From positions 11,392 through 75,391 of the forward strand of contig CAYFPJ010000005.1 in assembly GCA_964344965.1 (NCBI GenBank): DNA of 64,000 nt, read 5' to 3'. A program made the position numbers and the translations under genes. The notes beneath the pieces were generated by a model, which searched no databases, had not been told where the DNA came from, and saw only the letters and a program-made list of their open reading frames with translations. This document shows positions 32,005 to 39,633 of this stretch, one piece after another; positions within the stretch are counted from its first letter, which is position 1; the number at the start of each line of letters is the position of its first letter. Origin of the DNA: UM-FILTER-37-12 sp964344965. Lineage in GTDB: Bacteria; Patescibacteriota; Patescibacteriia; Magasanikbacterales; UBA922.

Positions 32005-32694
32005 ATGACATCTATTACTGCCAAGAAACGTGAGCCAGGTAATGCTGCTAGCGTCCGATCTGCCGGTCTTATTCCTGGAGTCTTGTATGGTCCAGAGATT
32101 GATTCTGTCTCTTTATCACTTGATTACAATACTTTTGACAAGCTCTACACCAAAGCTGGAGAGTCTACCCTAATCGATCTTTCTGTAGAAGGCCAAAAAG
32201 AACCGATAAAAGTATTGATCCAAGATGTGGAGCGTGATCCTATTAGACAAATTTTTACTCACATTGATTTTCGTCAGATTAAGATGGGAGAAGAGATGAC
32301 AGCTACTGTCAGTCTTAATTTTGTCGGCGAAGCACCTGCTGTCAAGACTCTTGGTGGTACTCTTAGCACCTCTATGGATAGTGTCAGTGTAAGATGTTTG
32401 CCAAAAGATTTGGTCTCACATATTGATGTAGATCTTACTAAGCTGGAAACTTTCGAAGTATCTATCAGTGTTGCTGATTTGGAATTACCATCTGGTGTCA
32501 CTGTCAATGATAATCCAGATGCTCTAGTCGTAAAAGTGGCTGCTCCTTTGACAGAAGATCAGCTTAAAGCTATGGAAGAGACTGAAACAGCAGATGTATC
32601 AGCAGTAGAAGTAGATGGTGAGAAGAAAGAGGGTGAGGACAGTGCCACTCCTGAAGAAGGTAGTGAGAAGAAAGAAGAGAAGAAAGAAGATTAG
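32005..32694 (+). CDS. rplY: 50S ribosomal protein L25/general stress protein Ctc
   Basis: A 229-residue Ctc-type L25 that binds 5S rRNA. The N-terminal domain contains SVRSAGLIPGVLYGPEIDSV and VLIQDVERDPIRQIFTHIDF; the C-terminal TL5 domain shows VKTLGGTLSTSMDSVSVRCL and DLELPSGVTVNDNPDALVVK. A Glu/Lys-rich tail of ~45 residues ends the protein. A terminator follows at once. Confidence 0.95.
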   Translation: MTSITAKKREPGNAASVRSAGLIPGVLYGPEIDSVSLSLDYNTFDKLYTKAGESTLIDLSVEGQKEPIKVLIQDVERDPIRQIFTHIDFRQIKMGEEMTATVSLNFVGEAPAVKTLGGTLSTSMDSVSVRCLPKDLVSHIDVDLTKLETFEVSISVADLELPSGVTVNDNPDALVVKVAAPLTEDQLKAMEETETADVSAVEVDGEKKEGEDSATPEEGSEKKEEKKED

Positions 32695-32715
32695 CCTTTC
32701 AAATAAAAAGTTTTC

Positions 32716-32750
32716 AAAAATCGCTCTACATGAATAAGGGCGATTTTTTT
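32716..32750 (+). terminator. intrinsic terminator of rplY
   Basis: AAAAATCGCTCT pairs with AGGGCGATTTTT (one G-T pair), followed by T7. Confidence 0.9.
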
Positions 32751-32768
32751 GTATCATGGATAATCCAC

Positions 32769-32797
32769 TTGATGGTATTGGATTTTAGTTGTATTAT
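32769..32797 (+). promoter_or_regulatory. DUF3048 gene promoter predicting a leaderless mRNA
   Basis: TTGATG (32769-32774), 17-bp spacer, TATTAT (32792-32797). The predicted start (~32804) is about two bases from the ATG at 32806. Confidence 0.6.
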
Positions 32798-32805
32798 GTT
32801 GGCAT

Positions 32806-33909
32806 ATGAAAAATAAAATTGTGAGTTTTTTGGAAAGTTTAAAACAAGACAATGTGAAAATGATGTATGTGGCAGCGGCCTTTATTTTTTTATTTGCAAT
32901 TATTATTCTTGGTTTTATTGGAAAGCATTTTGTGGGTGAGACATCTGAAAATTATGAACCCAAAGAAGATTCTTTTGTGGAAAAAAAAGAAGATAAAAAA
33001 GATTGCAGCTTCAAAAGAATTATTGATGGTGTCTGTGTAAATTCTTCTACAGATGTTGCACCAGATTTGGTCGCTGTGATGGTCGAAAATCACCCTGAAG
33101 CTCGTCCTCAGTCTGGATTGAGTGAGGCTAGTATAGTGTATGAAGCACCAGTAGAAGCCAACTATTCTCGTTTTATGCTTGTCTATCCTCTTGGACAGGA
33201 GGTTTTGAAGGTTGGGCCGGTGCGCAGTGCTCGTCCTTACTATTTGGATTGGTTAAGTGAATATAGAGGGGTGATGTATATGCATGTTGGAGGCTCTCCA
33301 GAAGCGCTTGATAAGATAAAAGAGTTTGATATTTTTAATGTCAATGAATTTTACAATGGCTGGTATTATTGGCGAAGCAAAGATCGGCATGCTCCGCATA
33401 ATGTGTATACGAATAGTGAACTATGGGAAGATGCTTTTGATAGCAATCAACTATCAACGAACTACGAACAGGAGAATCTAGATGGTTGGAAATTTGGTGA
33501 GATGGAAGAGTGTGAGGTGGGTTGTGTGAATGAGATTACGGTGTCATTTTTACCACCAACTTACGAAGCTGTTTGGAAATACAATTCTTCGACCAGCAAA
33601 TATGCTCGCCATCAGATGGGCTATCCGCATACTGATAAGGATGGCACCCTGATTGAAGCAGACACTATCATCGTGCAGTATGTCGAGACTGAAATTATTG
33701 ATGATATCGGAAGGATATCAATGGAGACGATTGGATCTGGAGATGTGATCGTATTCCGTAATGGGTCTAAAATAGAAGGTGAATGGAGTAAGAGCTCACG
33801 TGAGGACAGGACTAAATTTTTTGATGTCGATGGGAATGAGATTGTTCTTCAGGCTGGGAATATTTGGGTGGAAGTGATGAATCAGAGAGGTGAACTACAG
33901 TACAATTAA
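32806..33909 (+). CDS. DUF3048 (YerB-like) membrane-anchored protein
   Basis: A 367-residue protein with a cytoplasmic N-terminal ~20 residues, one span at ~21-42 (AAAFIFLFAIIILGFIG), a charged linker and an exported domain. VAVMVENHPEARPQSGLSEA, VYEAPVEANYSRFMLVYPLG, VGPVRSARPYYLDW and the C-terminal WSKSSREDRTKFFD are DUF3048 signatures. The family has two domains of unknown role, often in Firmicutes and Patescibacteria envelopes. It is probably a single-gene transcript. Confidence 0.9.
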   Translation: MKNKIVSFLESLKQDNVKMMYVAAAFIFLFAIIILGFIGKHFVGETSENYEPKEDSFVEKKEDKKDCSFKRIIDGVCVNSSTDVAPDLVAVMVENHPEARPQSGLSEASIVYEAPVEANYSRFMLVYPLGQEVLKVGPVRSARPYYLDWLSEYRGVMYMHVGGSPEALDKIKEFDIFNVNEFYNGWYYWRSKDRHAPHNVYTNSELWEDAFDSNQLSTNYEQENLDGWKFGEMEECEVGCVNEITVSFLPPTYEAVWKYNSSTSKYARHQMGYPHTDKDGTLIEADTIIVQYVETEIIDDIGRISMETIGSGDVIVFRNGSKIEGEWSKSSREDRTKFFDVDGNEIVLQAGNIWVEVMNQRGELQYN

Positions 33910-34032
33910 TTATTAAAACCCTCTATATTTTCTATTCATCATCAGTCTTTGTGTTGTGATAAATTGTTAATTCGGTATCAAGTGCTGGTTATTGCGATTA
34001 TGATGAAGGAATTTTAGTTTTTTTCATAAATT

Positions 34033-34950
34033 TTATCCAAGGCATAAGTTTGTTGCCTTTTTTGTTTTTGGAGACAATTTTACTTTTACAATTCGATCGT
34101 GACCGGCTAGGTCTTTTTTTATTTCAATCGTTGCTGCGGGTAGGTACTTTTTTATTAAGGTCTTGATAGGAGTGGATTGGGAAGGGTCAATTTCGAGCAG
34201 TGTTGTAACTTGTAACTTGTAACTTGTAACTAGTAATTTTATTTGTTTGAGGAGTTCTTCGTAGAGGGCGAGTCCCTGTTTGTCTGCAACGAGAGCTGAT
34301 TTTGGTTCGTGTTGGATGCTTGACTCGTTTTCGAATTGTTGTTCGGTGAGGTATGGGAGGTTGGCGGTTATTGTCAGTGAACAGTAATCAGTGAACAGTG
34401 AGCTGTTTTTAAAAATTGGTTCGAGGAGGTTGCCGTATTTAAATGTTATATTTACGTTATTTTTCTTAGCATTTTTTTTGGCAACTTTTAGCGCGCTTTT
34501 TGATATGTCAGTGGCAAAAGTTTGCAAGTGCTCAAGTTTGCAAGTGCTCAAGTTTTTAAGAATTGCGATCGGTATACAGCTGGATCCAGTGCCCACGTCA
34601 ATCAGAGTAGTTTGTTGTTCGTTGTCCGTCGATTGCAGTTTTTCCAAAACAGCATCTACCATGATTTCAGTATCCGGTCTTGGTGTCAAGGCGTGCTTGT
34701 TGACCAAAAAATCAAGCCCATAAAATTCTTTGTGTCCGGTGAGATATGCTACTGGCACACCAGCCATTCTTTTTTTTACTAAATATTTGTATTTTATTAT
34801 GTGTATTTTGCCTATTGTTTGTTCTGGATGTGCAACCAAAAATTCACGTGACTTTTTTAGCACGTGAGCGAGGAGGAGTTGGGCGTCTAAAATATTTATT
34901 TTTTTGGATGCTTTTTTTAGGAGTTGTTTGATTGTTTTTGGTTGTAGCAT
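34033..34950 (-). CDS. prmC: peptide chain release factor N5-glutamine methyltransferase PrmC
   Basis: Methylates the Gln of the GGQ motif in release factors. N-terminal helical domain (IKQLLKKASKKINILDAQLL, GVPVAYLTGHKEFYGLDF), then the SAM site DVGTGSSCIPIAI. The catalytic motif reads NLPY (ITANLPYLTEQQ) where most PrmC proteins have NPPY. The start at 34950 (MLQPKTIKQ) is chosen over 35028, since the extra 26 residues come from the palindromic repeat at 34986-35170. prfA, its substrate's gene, lies immediately upstream, so they probably form one operon. Confidence 0.93.
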   Translation of the reverse strand: MLQPKTIKQLLKKASKKINILDAQLLLAHVLKKSREFLVAHPEQTIGKIHIIKYKYLVKKRMAGVPVAYLTGHKEFYGLDFLVNKHALTPRPDTEIMVDAVLEKLQSTDNEQQTTLIDVGTGSSCIPIAILKNLSTCKLEHLQTFATDISKSALKVAKKNAKKNNVNITFKYGNLLEPIFKNSSLFTDYCSLTITANLPYLTEQQFENESSIQHEPKSALVADKQGLALYEELLKQIKLLVTSYKLQVTTLLEIDPSQSTPIKTLIKKYLPAATIEIKKDLAGHDRIVKVKLSPKTKKATNLCLG

Positions 34951-34985
34951 GATATTTTTCTTTTGAAAGGAGGTGGTGGTCGACC

Positions 34986-35170
34986 GCAACCCATTCACCT
35001 GTCCTCCTTCCCGTTCGGCTAAGCTCATGACGAATCCTTAAAAAGGGAAGGAGGGACGTGCTGAAAAATTTATTTTCAAAATCAAAAGTTTGGAGAGAAT
35101 TGCAAAAAGTAAAACTGTTTAGCACGTTCTCCCTCCCTTTTTAAGGGAGGGAGACAGAGGGTGGGTTGCT
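34986..35170. repeat. ~185-bp imperfect palindrome between prfA and prmC
   Basis: Arms GCAACCCATTCACCTGTCC... (34986-35012) and ...GACAGAGGGTGGGTTGC (to 35170), with inner GGGAAGGAGGGACGTGCTGA against TTTAGCACGTTCTCCCTCCC. The same words recur at 52046-52125. Confidence 0.8.
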
Positions 35171-35182
35171 TTAGCACCTCTG

Positions 35183-36241
35183 TCATTGATCCATAGAAGC
35201 ATAATCCGCCTCCCGCAGCTTACCAATCACACTCTCCAGATCGCCATTAAGAATAGTCCCGATATTATTCCAGCTTTCTTTAATTCGGTGATCAGTAATC
35301 CGATCTTGCGGGTAGTTGTAAGTTCTTATTTTTTCACTTCTGTCACCAGTCCCAATCTGGCTTTTTCTCGCTTCATCTTCTTTGGCTTTTCGTTCAGCCT
35401 CTTGTACTTCATAGATTCTGGCTCGCAACACTTTGAAGGCTTTATCCTTATTTTTTATTTGTGATTTTTCATCCTGGCATTGGGCTACTATCCCTGTCGG
35501 AATGTGCGTTAGTCGGACGGCAGAGTAAGTCGTGTTGACACTTTGGCCACCATTACCACTAGCACAGTAGGTATCGACGCGGACATCATTGGGTTTTATT
35601 TCTACTTCCTCTTCTTCCACTTCTGGCATTACTGCGACACTGGCTGTTGAAGTGTGGATACGACCCTGCTTTTCTGTCTCAGGAATTCTTTGGACGCGGT
35701 GGACACCCATTTCATATTTCATATCCTTATATACATTCGAACCTGTTATTGAAAAAATAACTTCTTTGTATCCACCGATTCCAATTTGGTTTTCCGAAAG
35801 CAAAGAAGTTTTCCACCCTCGGCTGTCAGCATATTTCATATACATTCTCATCAGATCTCCGGCAAAAAGTGCTGCTTCATCACCTCCAGCTCCAGCCCGG
35901 ATTTCTACGATGACGTCTTTTTTGTCCATCGGATCTGTCGGTCTGGTGAGTATTGCCAACTCTTCATCCAATTTATTTTTACGACTTTCCAGATCTGGCA
36001 ATTCTAATTCTGCCAACTCAGTCAGCTCGGCATCAGATTTGCTTTGGATTATCTCTTGATTGTCTGCAATGTTTTTTTCTATTCTTTCTAGTTCTGTAAT
36101 TTTCTCTACTGTCTCTTTTAGTTCACTATATTCTTGAGAAACTTGCTTTAATTTTTTTTGATCACCAATAACTGCAGGATCTTGGAGGTCCTGCTCGAGC
36201 TGAGAGTGTTTAGATTTTATTTCAAGGTATTTTTGTAACAT
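35183..36241 (-). CDS. prfA: peptide chain release factor 1
   Basis: A 352-residue class I release factor reading UAA/UAG. The GGQ motif is in YCASGNGGQSVNTTYSAVRL; AGAGGDEAALFAGDLMRMY, HRVQRIPETEKQGRIHTSTA and EKIRTYNYPQDRITDHRI are RF1 blocks. RF2-specific features (programmed frameshift, SPF) are absent. It is followed by prmC. Confidence 0.95.
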   Translation of the reverse strand: MLQKYLEIKSKHSQLEQDLQDPAVIGDQKKLKQVSQEYSELKETVEKITELERIEKNIADNQEIIQSKSDAELTELAELELPDLESRKNKLDEELAILTRPTDPMDKKDVIVEIRAGAGGDEAALFAGDLMRMYMKYADSRGWKTSLLSENQIGIGGYKEVIFSITGSNVYKDMKYEMGVHRVQRIPETEKQGRIHTSTASVAVMPEVEEEEVEIKPNDVRVDTYCASGNGGQSVNTTYSAVRLTHIPTGIVAQCQDEKSQIKNKDKAFKVLRARIYEVQEAERKAKEDEARKSQIGTGDRSEKIRTYNYPQDRITDHRIKESWNNIGTILNGDLESVIGKLREADYASMDQ

Positions 36242-36250
36242 AAAATAATA

Positions 36251-36333
36251 CGGATGAATTCGGATAATTCAGATTTACGGATATCGCATGTAGTATAGCG
36301 TGTTTTGTATAATCCGTATATCTGAATTATCCG
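36251..36333. repeat. inverted word repeat upstream of prfA
   Basis: CGGATAATTCAGATTTACGG pairs with CCGTATATCTGAATTATCCG across ~35 nt; the arms contain tandem GGATNA-type words. Confidence 0.8.
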
Positions 36334-36354
36334 CATGATCTAGATGATTTAAAT

Positions 36355-36383
36355 AAAAAACAGACTAAAAAATTTTAAGTCTG
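36355..36383 (-). terminator. intrinsic terminator of rpmE
   Basis: CAGACT (36361-36366) pairs with AGTCTG (36378-36383) plus A/T pairs; read leftward it ends in T6. Confidence 0.8.
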
Positions 36384-36400
36384 CTTTTAATTTTGGATAG

Positions 36401-36817
36401 CTATTTTGTTCCTTCCTCAGCTTTTGCTTCTTCAGTCTTTGCTTCTTCAACAGGGGCTGGAGTAGGAGTTTCTACTTCTTTCTTTTTATCTTCAGCAGGA
36501 GCAGCTTTTTTGGCAACCTTTTTTGGCTTTGCTGTAGCATCTATATCATCTTGTTTTTTGGCAGCTCTGGCAGCACGCTTGGCTTTCTTTCCTTTGCGAG
36601 TTGCTGCGGCAGCTTTGATTTTTTCTGCTTTTTCTTGGAATTTCTCTACACGACGAGCAGTATCAACAAATTTTTGTTTTCCAGTATAAAAAGGGTGGCA
36701 CTTGTTGCAGAGCTCAACGCGGATTTCTTCTTTGGTAGATCCTACGGTGAATTTATTGCCACAGGCACAGGATACAGCAGCATCAGTATGATATGTAGGA
36801 TGAATATTTTGCTTCAT
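36401..36817 (-). CDS. rpmE: 50S ribosomal protein L31 with long basic/acidic extension
   Basis: Residues 1-~60 are a zinc-type L31: MKQNIHPTYHTDAAVSCACG, then ELCNKCHPFYTGKQKFVDTA, with CxC and CxxC ligands. The remaining ~78 residues are an Ala/Lys-rich helix (KIKAAAATRKGKKAKRAARA) followed by an acidic Pro/Glu tail. Ordinary L31 is about 70 residues, so this is a doubled length; such tails are common in Patescibacteria ribosomal proteins. The 144-bp repeat R2 starts 8 bp upstream of the ATG. Confidence 0.93.
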   Translation of the reverse strand: MKQNIHPTYHTDAAVSCACGNKFTVGSTKEEIRVELCNKCHPFYTGKQKFVDTARRVEKFQEKAEKIKAAAATRKGKKAKRAARAAKKQDDIDATAKPKKVAKKAAPAEDKKKEVETPTPAPVEEAKTEEAKAEEGTK

Positions 36818-36824
36818 AGAGTTA

Positions 36825-36968
36825 AATCTTTAAGCGGTTTTATTCCTCGATGCTTGCATCGAAAAAGTGAAAACTAACATTGGTTGAAATAAGATTTTCT
36901 GCCAATACCCCGCAGCTTGCTGCGGGGATGGCCCGATGAAGTCTTACTTAAACCAAATTTACTTTTAT
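36825..36968 (+). repeat. 144-bp structured dispersed repeat, copy R2
   Basis: Same length and same bases as R1 by eye. It occupies the divergent gap between rpmE and secG. Confidence 0.97.
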
Positions 36969-37092
36969 TTTTCTTTTTCTATATAAAGATTGGACGTGCA
37001 TTTGTATGCAGACGGGATTATAGCAGAATGTCCTTCTGCTGTCAATCCCCTTGGAGTGAACAGGTTGACTATTTGATTGATCTGTGCTATGA

Positions 37093-37121
37093 TTGCACTT
37101 GCCTTATTCTTCTGTTATACT
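37093..37121 (+). promoter_or_regulatory. secG promoter
   Basis: TTGCAC (37093-37098), 17-bp spacer, TATACT (37116-37121) with a TGT extension. Predicted start near 37128, about 21 bp before the ATG. Confidence 0.6.
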
Positions 37122-37148
37122 TTTATATACTATTGACTATACAAAAAT

Positions 37149-37370
37149 ATGATCCAAATATTGACAATAATTGAAATGATTTTGGGAGTTTTACTCATCG
37201 TTGCTATTTTGCTACAGCAAAAAGGCGCCGGTTTGGGAGCTGCTTTTGGTGGTGGAGGTGGTGGTGGAGTACAGTCTACTCGCCGCGGTAGTGATCTATT
37301 TTTGTATCGAGTTACCATTGTCTTATCTCTTCTATTTTTTGGGATTGCTCTTGCTTTGGTCATTATATAA
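37149..37370 (+). CDS. secG: preprotein translocase subunit SecG
   Basis: A 73-residue two-span protein: span 1 IIEMILGVLLIVAILLQQKG, a Gly-rich cytoplasmic loop (GAAFGGGGGGGVQSTRRGSD) and span 2 VTIVLSLLFFGIALALVII. LLQQKGAGLGAAFGG is the SecG signature. It is followed at 59 bp by the solute-binding protein gene. Confidence 0.92.
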   Translation: MIQILTIIEMILGVLLIVAILLQQKGAGLGAAFGGGGGGGVQSTRRGSDLFLYRVTIVLSLLFFGIALALVII

Positions 37371-37428
37371 TGAACGACTAAAGCTAGAGCCCTATTTCTC
37401 AGTATCTTCATTTTTATTTTAAATTTTT

Positions 37429-39447
37429 GTGATTTCTTCTTTTTTGCGACGCATAGCTTCGCAAATTAAAAAAAACTTCATTAGACCAAAAAATATTGTA
37501 TCAAAAGGTCATGATGTCAGGCTTGTACAGCAAGTTAGAGGGCGTAAATTTCCCAAAATGGGGCAAATTTTGAATATCAATTCATTGTTTTCTTCTTTAG
37601 AGAAAAAAATTTTTAGACTTAGTCTTGTTGTCTTATTGATTGGGATAGTCTGGGCTAGTAACATTGTTTTGGCCAACTATAGAGTAGAAGTGCCTGATGT
37701 AGGGGGTACTTATACAGAGTCTGTAGTGGGTGGACCTCAATTTGTCAATCCACTTTTTTCTTCAGTCAATGATGTTGATGTAGATTTGGTCAGATTGGTA
37801 TTTTCTGGACTGATGAGATATGACCATAAGCAAAGACTGGTGCCAGATATGGCAGTAGAATACGATATCAGTGAAGATGGTAAAAATTATATTTTTTCTA
37901 TCCGAGAAAATATGGTCTGGCATGATGGCGAGACTGTCACTTCAGAAGATATTGTATTTACTATCGAGACAATCCAAAATGAATTGGTAAATAGTCCTCT
38001 GTTGCTCAGCTTCCAAGGAGTCGATGTCGTAGCACTAGATGAACATACAGTACAATTTCAATTGCAAGAAGCTTTCCCTTCATTTCTTTCTGTCTTGACA
38101 GTGGGTATTTTGCCAGAGCATGTTTGGATAGATGTGCCTGCTGAGCAGATGCGTCTTACTCAGAAGAATCTGCGTCCAGTAGGCAGTGGCCCATTCCAAT
38201 TCAAGAAGATGTCGAAAGACCAAGCTGGATATATTTTGTCCTATGAACTCTCTCGTTTTGAGGATTATTATAGACAGTCACCATTTTTGGAAGAATTTGT
38301 ATTCAATTTTTATCTTGACTATGAAGGTCCAGATGGGGCTATAAGTGCCATCCGCGAACAGCGAGTCGAGGGTCTACATTTTGTGCCTTACGATCTAAGA
38401 GAGCAAGTTGCTAGGAAGCATATCAATTTACACACACTGCAGTTACCACAATATACCACTCTTTTATTTAATCAAAAAAACAAACTTGCTCTTCATTCCA
38501 AAAATGTTAGGACTGCTCTTGCTATCTCACTGGACAAGGACAGAATTTTGCGAGAAAGCTTAAATAACGAAGGGCAAGTAATCTACAGTCCAGTTTTGCC
38601 AGGCTTCCCAGGTTATAATCCAGAAATAGAAAAAACTGCATATTCTGTCGATGAGGCTAATGCTCTTCTTGATGAGACAGACTGGAAGAGAATTTCAGCT
38701 GAAGAATATTTTGAAAAAAAGAAAACAGAATTAATAGAACAATGGAAAACAGAGCAAGAAGACTTTGTCAGTACTACTACAGAAGTGGTGGATGAGGATG
38801 AGGTCGAAAGTGAATTAGAAATTGAAGTGCCAGAAGAAATTTTGGAGCAGATTTCTTTGCAACTCGAGAGTGAGCTTGATCCTGCTCAAACTTTTTACCG
38901 CATCAACGAAGAAGATGAAGTTTTACAACTATCGCTTGTTACTAGTGAAGCCACAGAATATATTGGTAGTGCTAGATTGATTTCTGGCATGTGGCAAGAG
39001 ATCGGTATTAAGACCAATTTGTCTATTGTGCACCCAAGAGATTTTTCTCAAGATGTTTTGAAAAAAAGACAATATGATGTACTTCTATATGGAATGATCG
39101 TTGGAGATGATCCAGACCAGTATCCATTTTGGCACTCTAGCCAGATTGATTTTCCAGGTCTTAACTTGGCTCAGTATGTGAACAGAAATATAGATGAACT
39201 ACTGGAGACAGCACGTGAGACTACAGACGAAGAAGAACAAATAGAATTGTACAAAAAATTTCAAGACACATTGTTTGAAGATTTACCAGCAGTATTCCTC
39301 TACATGCCGACCTATACTTATGCTCTAAATGAGAAAGTCCAAGGTTTCGACATTGGGCGTATTTCTCATCCTGCTGACAGATTCAACAATGTTATCCATT
39401 GGTATATGGATACCAAGAGTAAGTGGAATTTTAGACAAGCAAAGTAA
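37429..39447 (+). CDS. membrane-anchored peptide/oligopeptide-binding protein (SBP_bac_5 family)
   Basis: A 672-residue protein opening on a GTG. A basic cytoplasmic ~60 residues precede a signal anchor (IFRLSLVVLLIGIVWASNIV, ~62-82). The rest matches DppA/OppA-type ligand-binding proteins: SVVGGPQFVNPLFSSVNDVD, LVFSGLMRYDHKQRLVPDMA, YIFSIRENMVWHDGETVTSE, VRTALAISLDKDRIL, and a C-terminal DVLLYGMIVGDDPDQYPFWH. An acidic insert lies at ~430-485. No permease or ATPase genes are adjacent; such orphan anchored binding proteins are common in Patescibacteria. Confidence 0.85.
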   Translation: MISSFLRRIASQIKKNFIRPKNIVSKGHDVRLVQQVRGRKFPKMGQILNINSLFSSLEKKIFRLSLVVLLIGIVWASNIVLANYRVEVPDVGGTYTESVVGGPQFVNPLFSSVNDVDVDLVRLVFSGLMRYDHKQRLVPDMAVEYDISEDGKNYIFSIRENMVWHDGETVTSEDIVFTIETIQNELVNSPLLLSFQGVDVVALDEHTVQFQLQEAFPSFLSVLTVGILPEHVWIDVPAEQMRLTQKNLRPVGSGPFQFKKMSKDQAGYILSYELSRFEDYYRQSPFLEEFVFNFYLDYEGPDGAISAIREQRVEGLHFVPYDLREQVARKHINLHTLQLPQYTTLLFNQKNKLALHSKNVRTALAISLDKDRILRESLNNEGQVIYSPVLPGFPGYNPEIEKTAYSVDEANALLDETDWKRISAEEYFEKKKTELIEQWKTEQEDFVSTTTEVVDEDEVESELEIEVPEEILEQISLQLESELDPAQTFYRINEEDEVLQLSLVTSEATEYIGSARLISGMWQEIGIKTNLSIVHPRDFSQDVLKKRQYDVLLYGMIVGDDPDQYPFWHSSQIDFPGLNLAQYVNRNIDELLETARETTDEEEQIELYKKFQDTLFEDLPAVFLYMPTYTYALNEKVQGFDIGRISHPADRFNNVIHWYMDTKSKWNFRQAK

Positions 39448-39485
39448 GCAGATTAGGCAGAATAAGCAGATTAAGCTTTTTTATA

Positions 39486-39513
39486 CCCAGGTAGTTTACC
39501 TACCAGGGTGTTG
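39486..39513. repeat. ACCCAGGTAG/CTACCAGGGT palindrome in the pre-RNase J gap
   Basis: A strong 10-bp stem with one A-A mismatch. The gap 39448-39633 also holds GCAGATTA words like those at 30194-30325 and a CTGGCAA.../AAATTTGCCAG hairpin (39582-39612). No gene is supported. Confidence 0.6.
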
Positions 39514-39633
39514 ATTATTGAATTAATATTCTTACATCCTTTTGCTTATTCTACCTACCATCCAAATTCAACATTCAACTGGCAACAAATTTCATCATCA
39601 AAATTTGCCAGAATTTATTAACTATAATCATTT

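Noticed and set aside
36917..36968. Frames starting MLRGWPDEVLLKPNL in several places
   Set aside because: They arise from the identical 144-bp repeat and end at random points after it.
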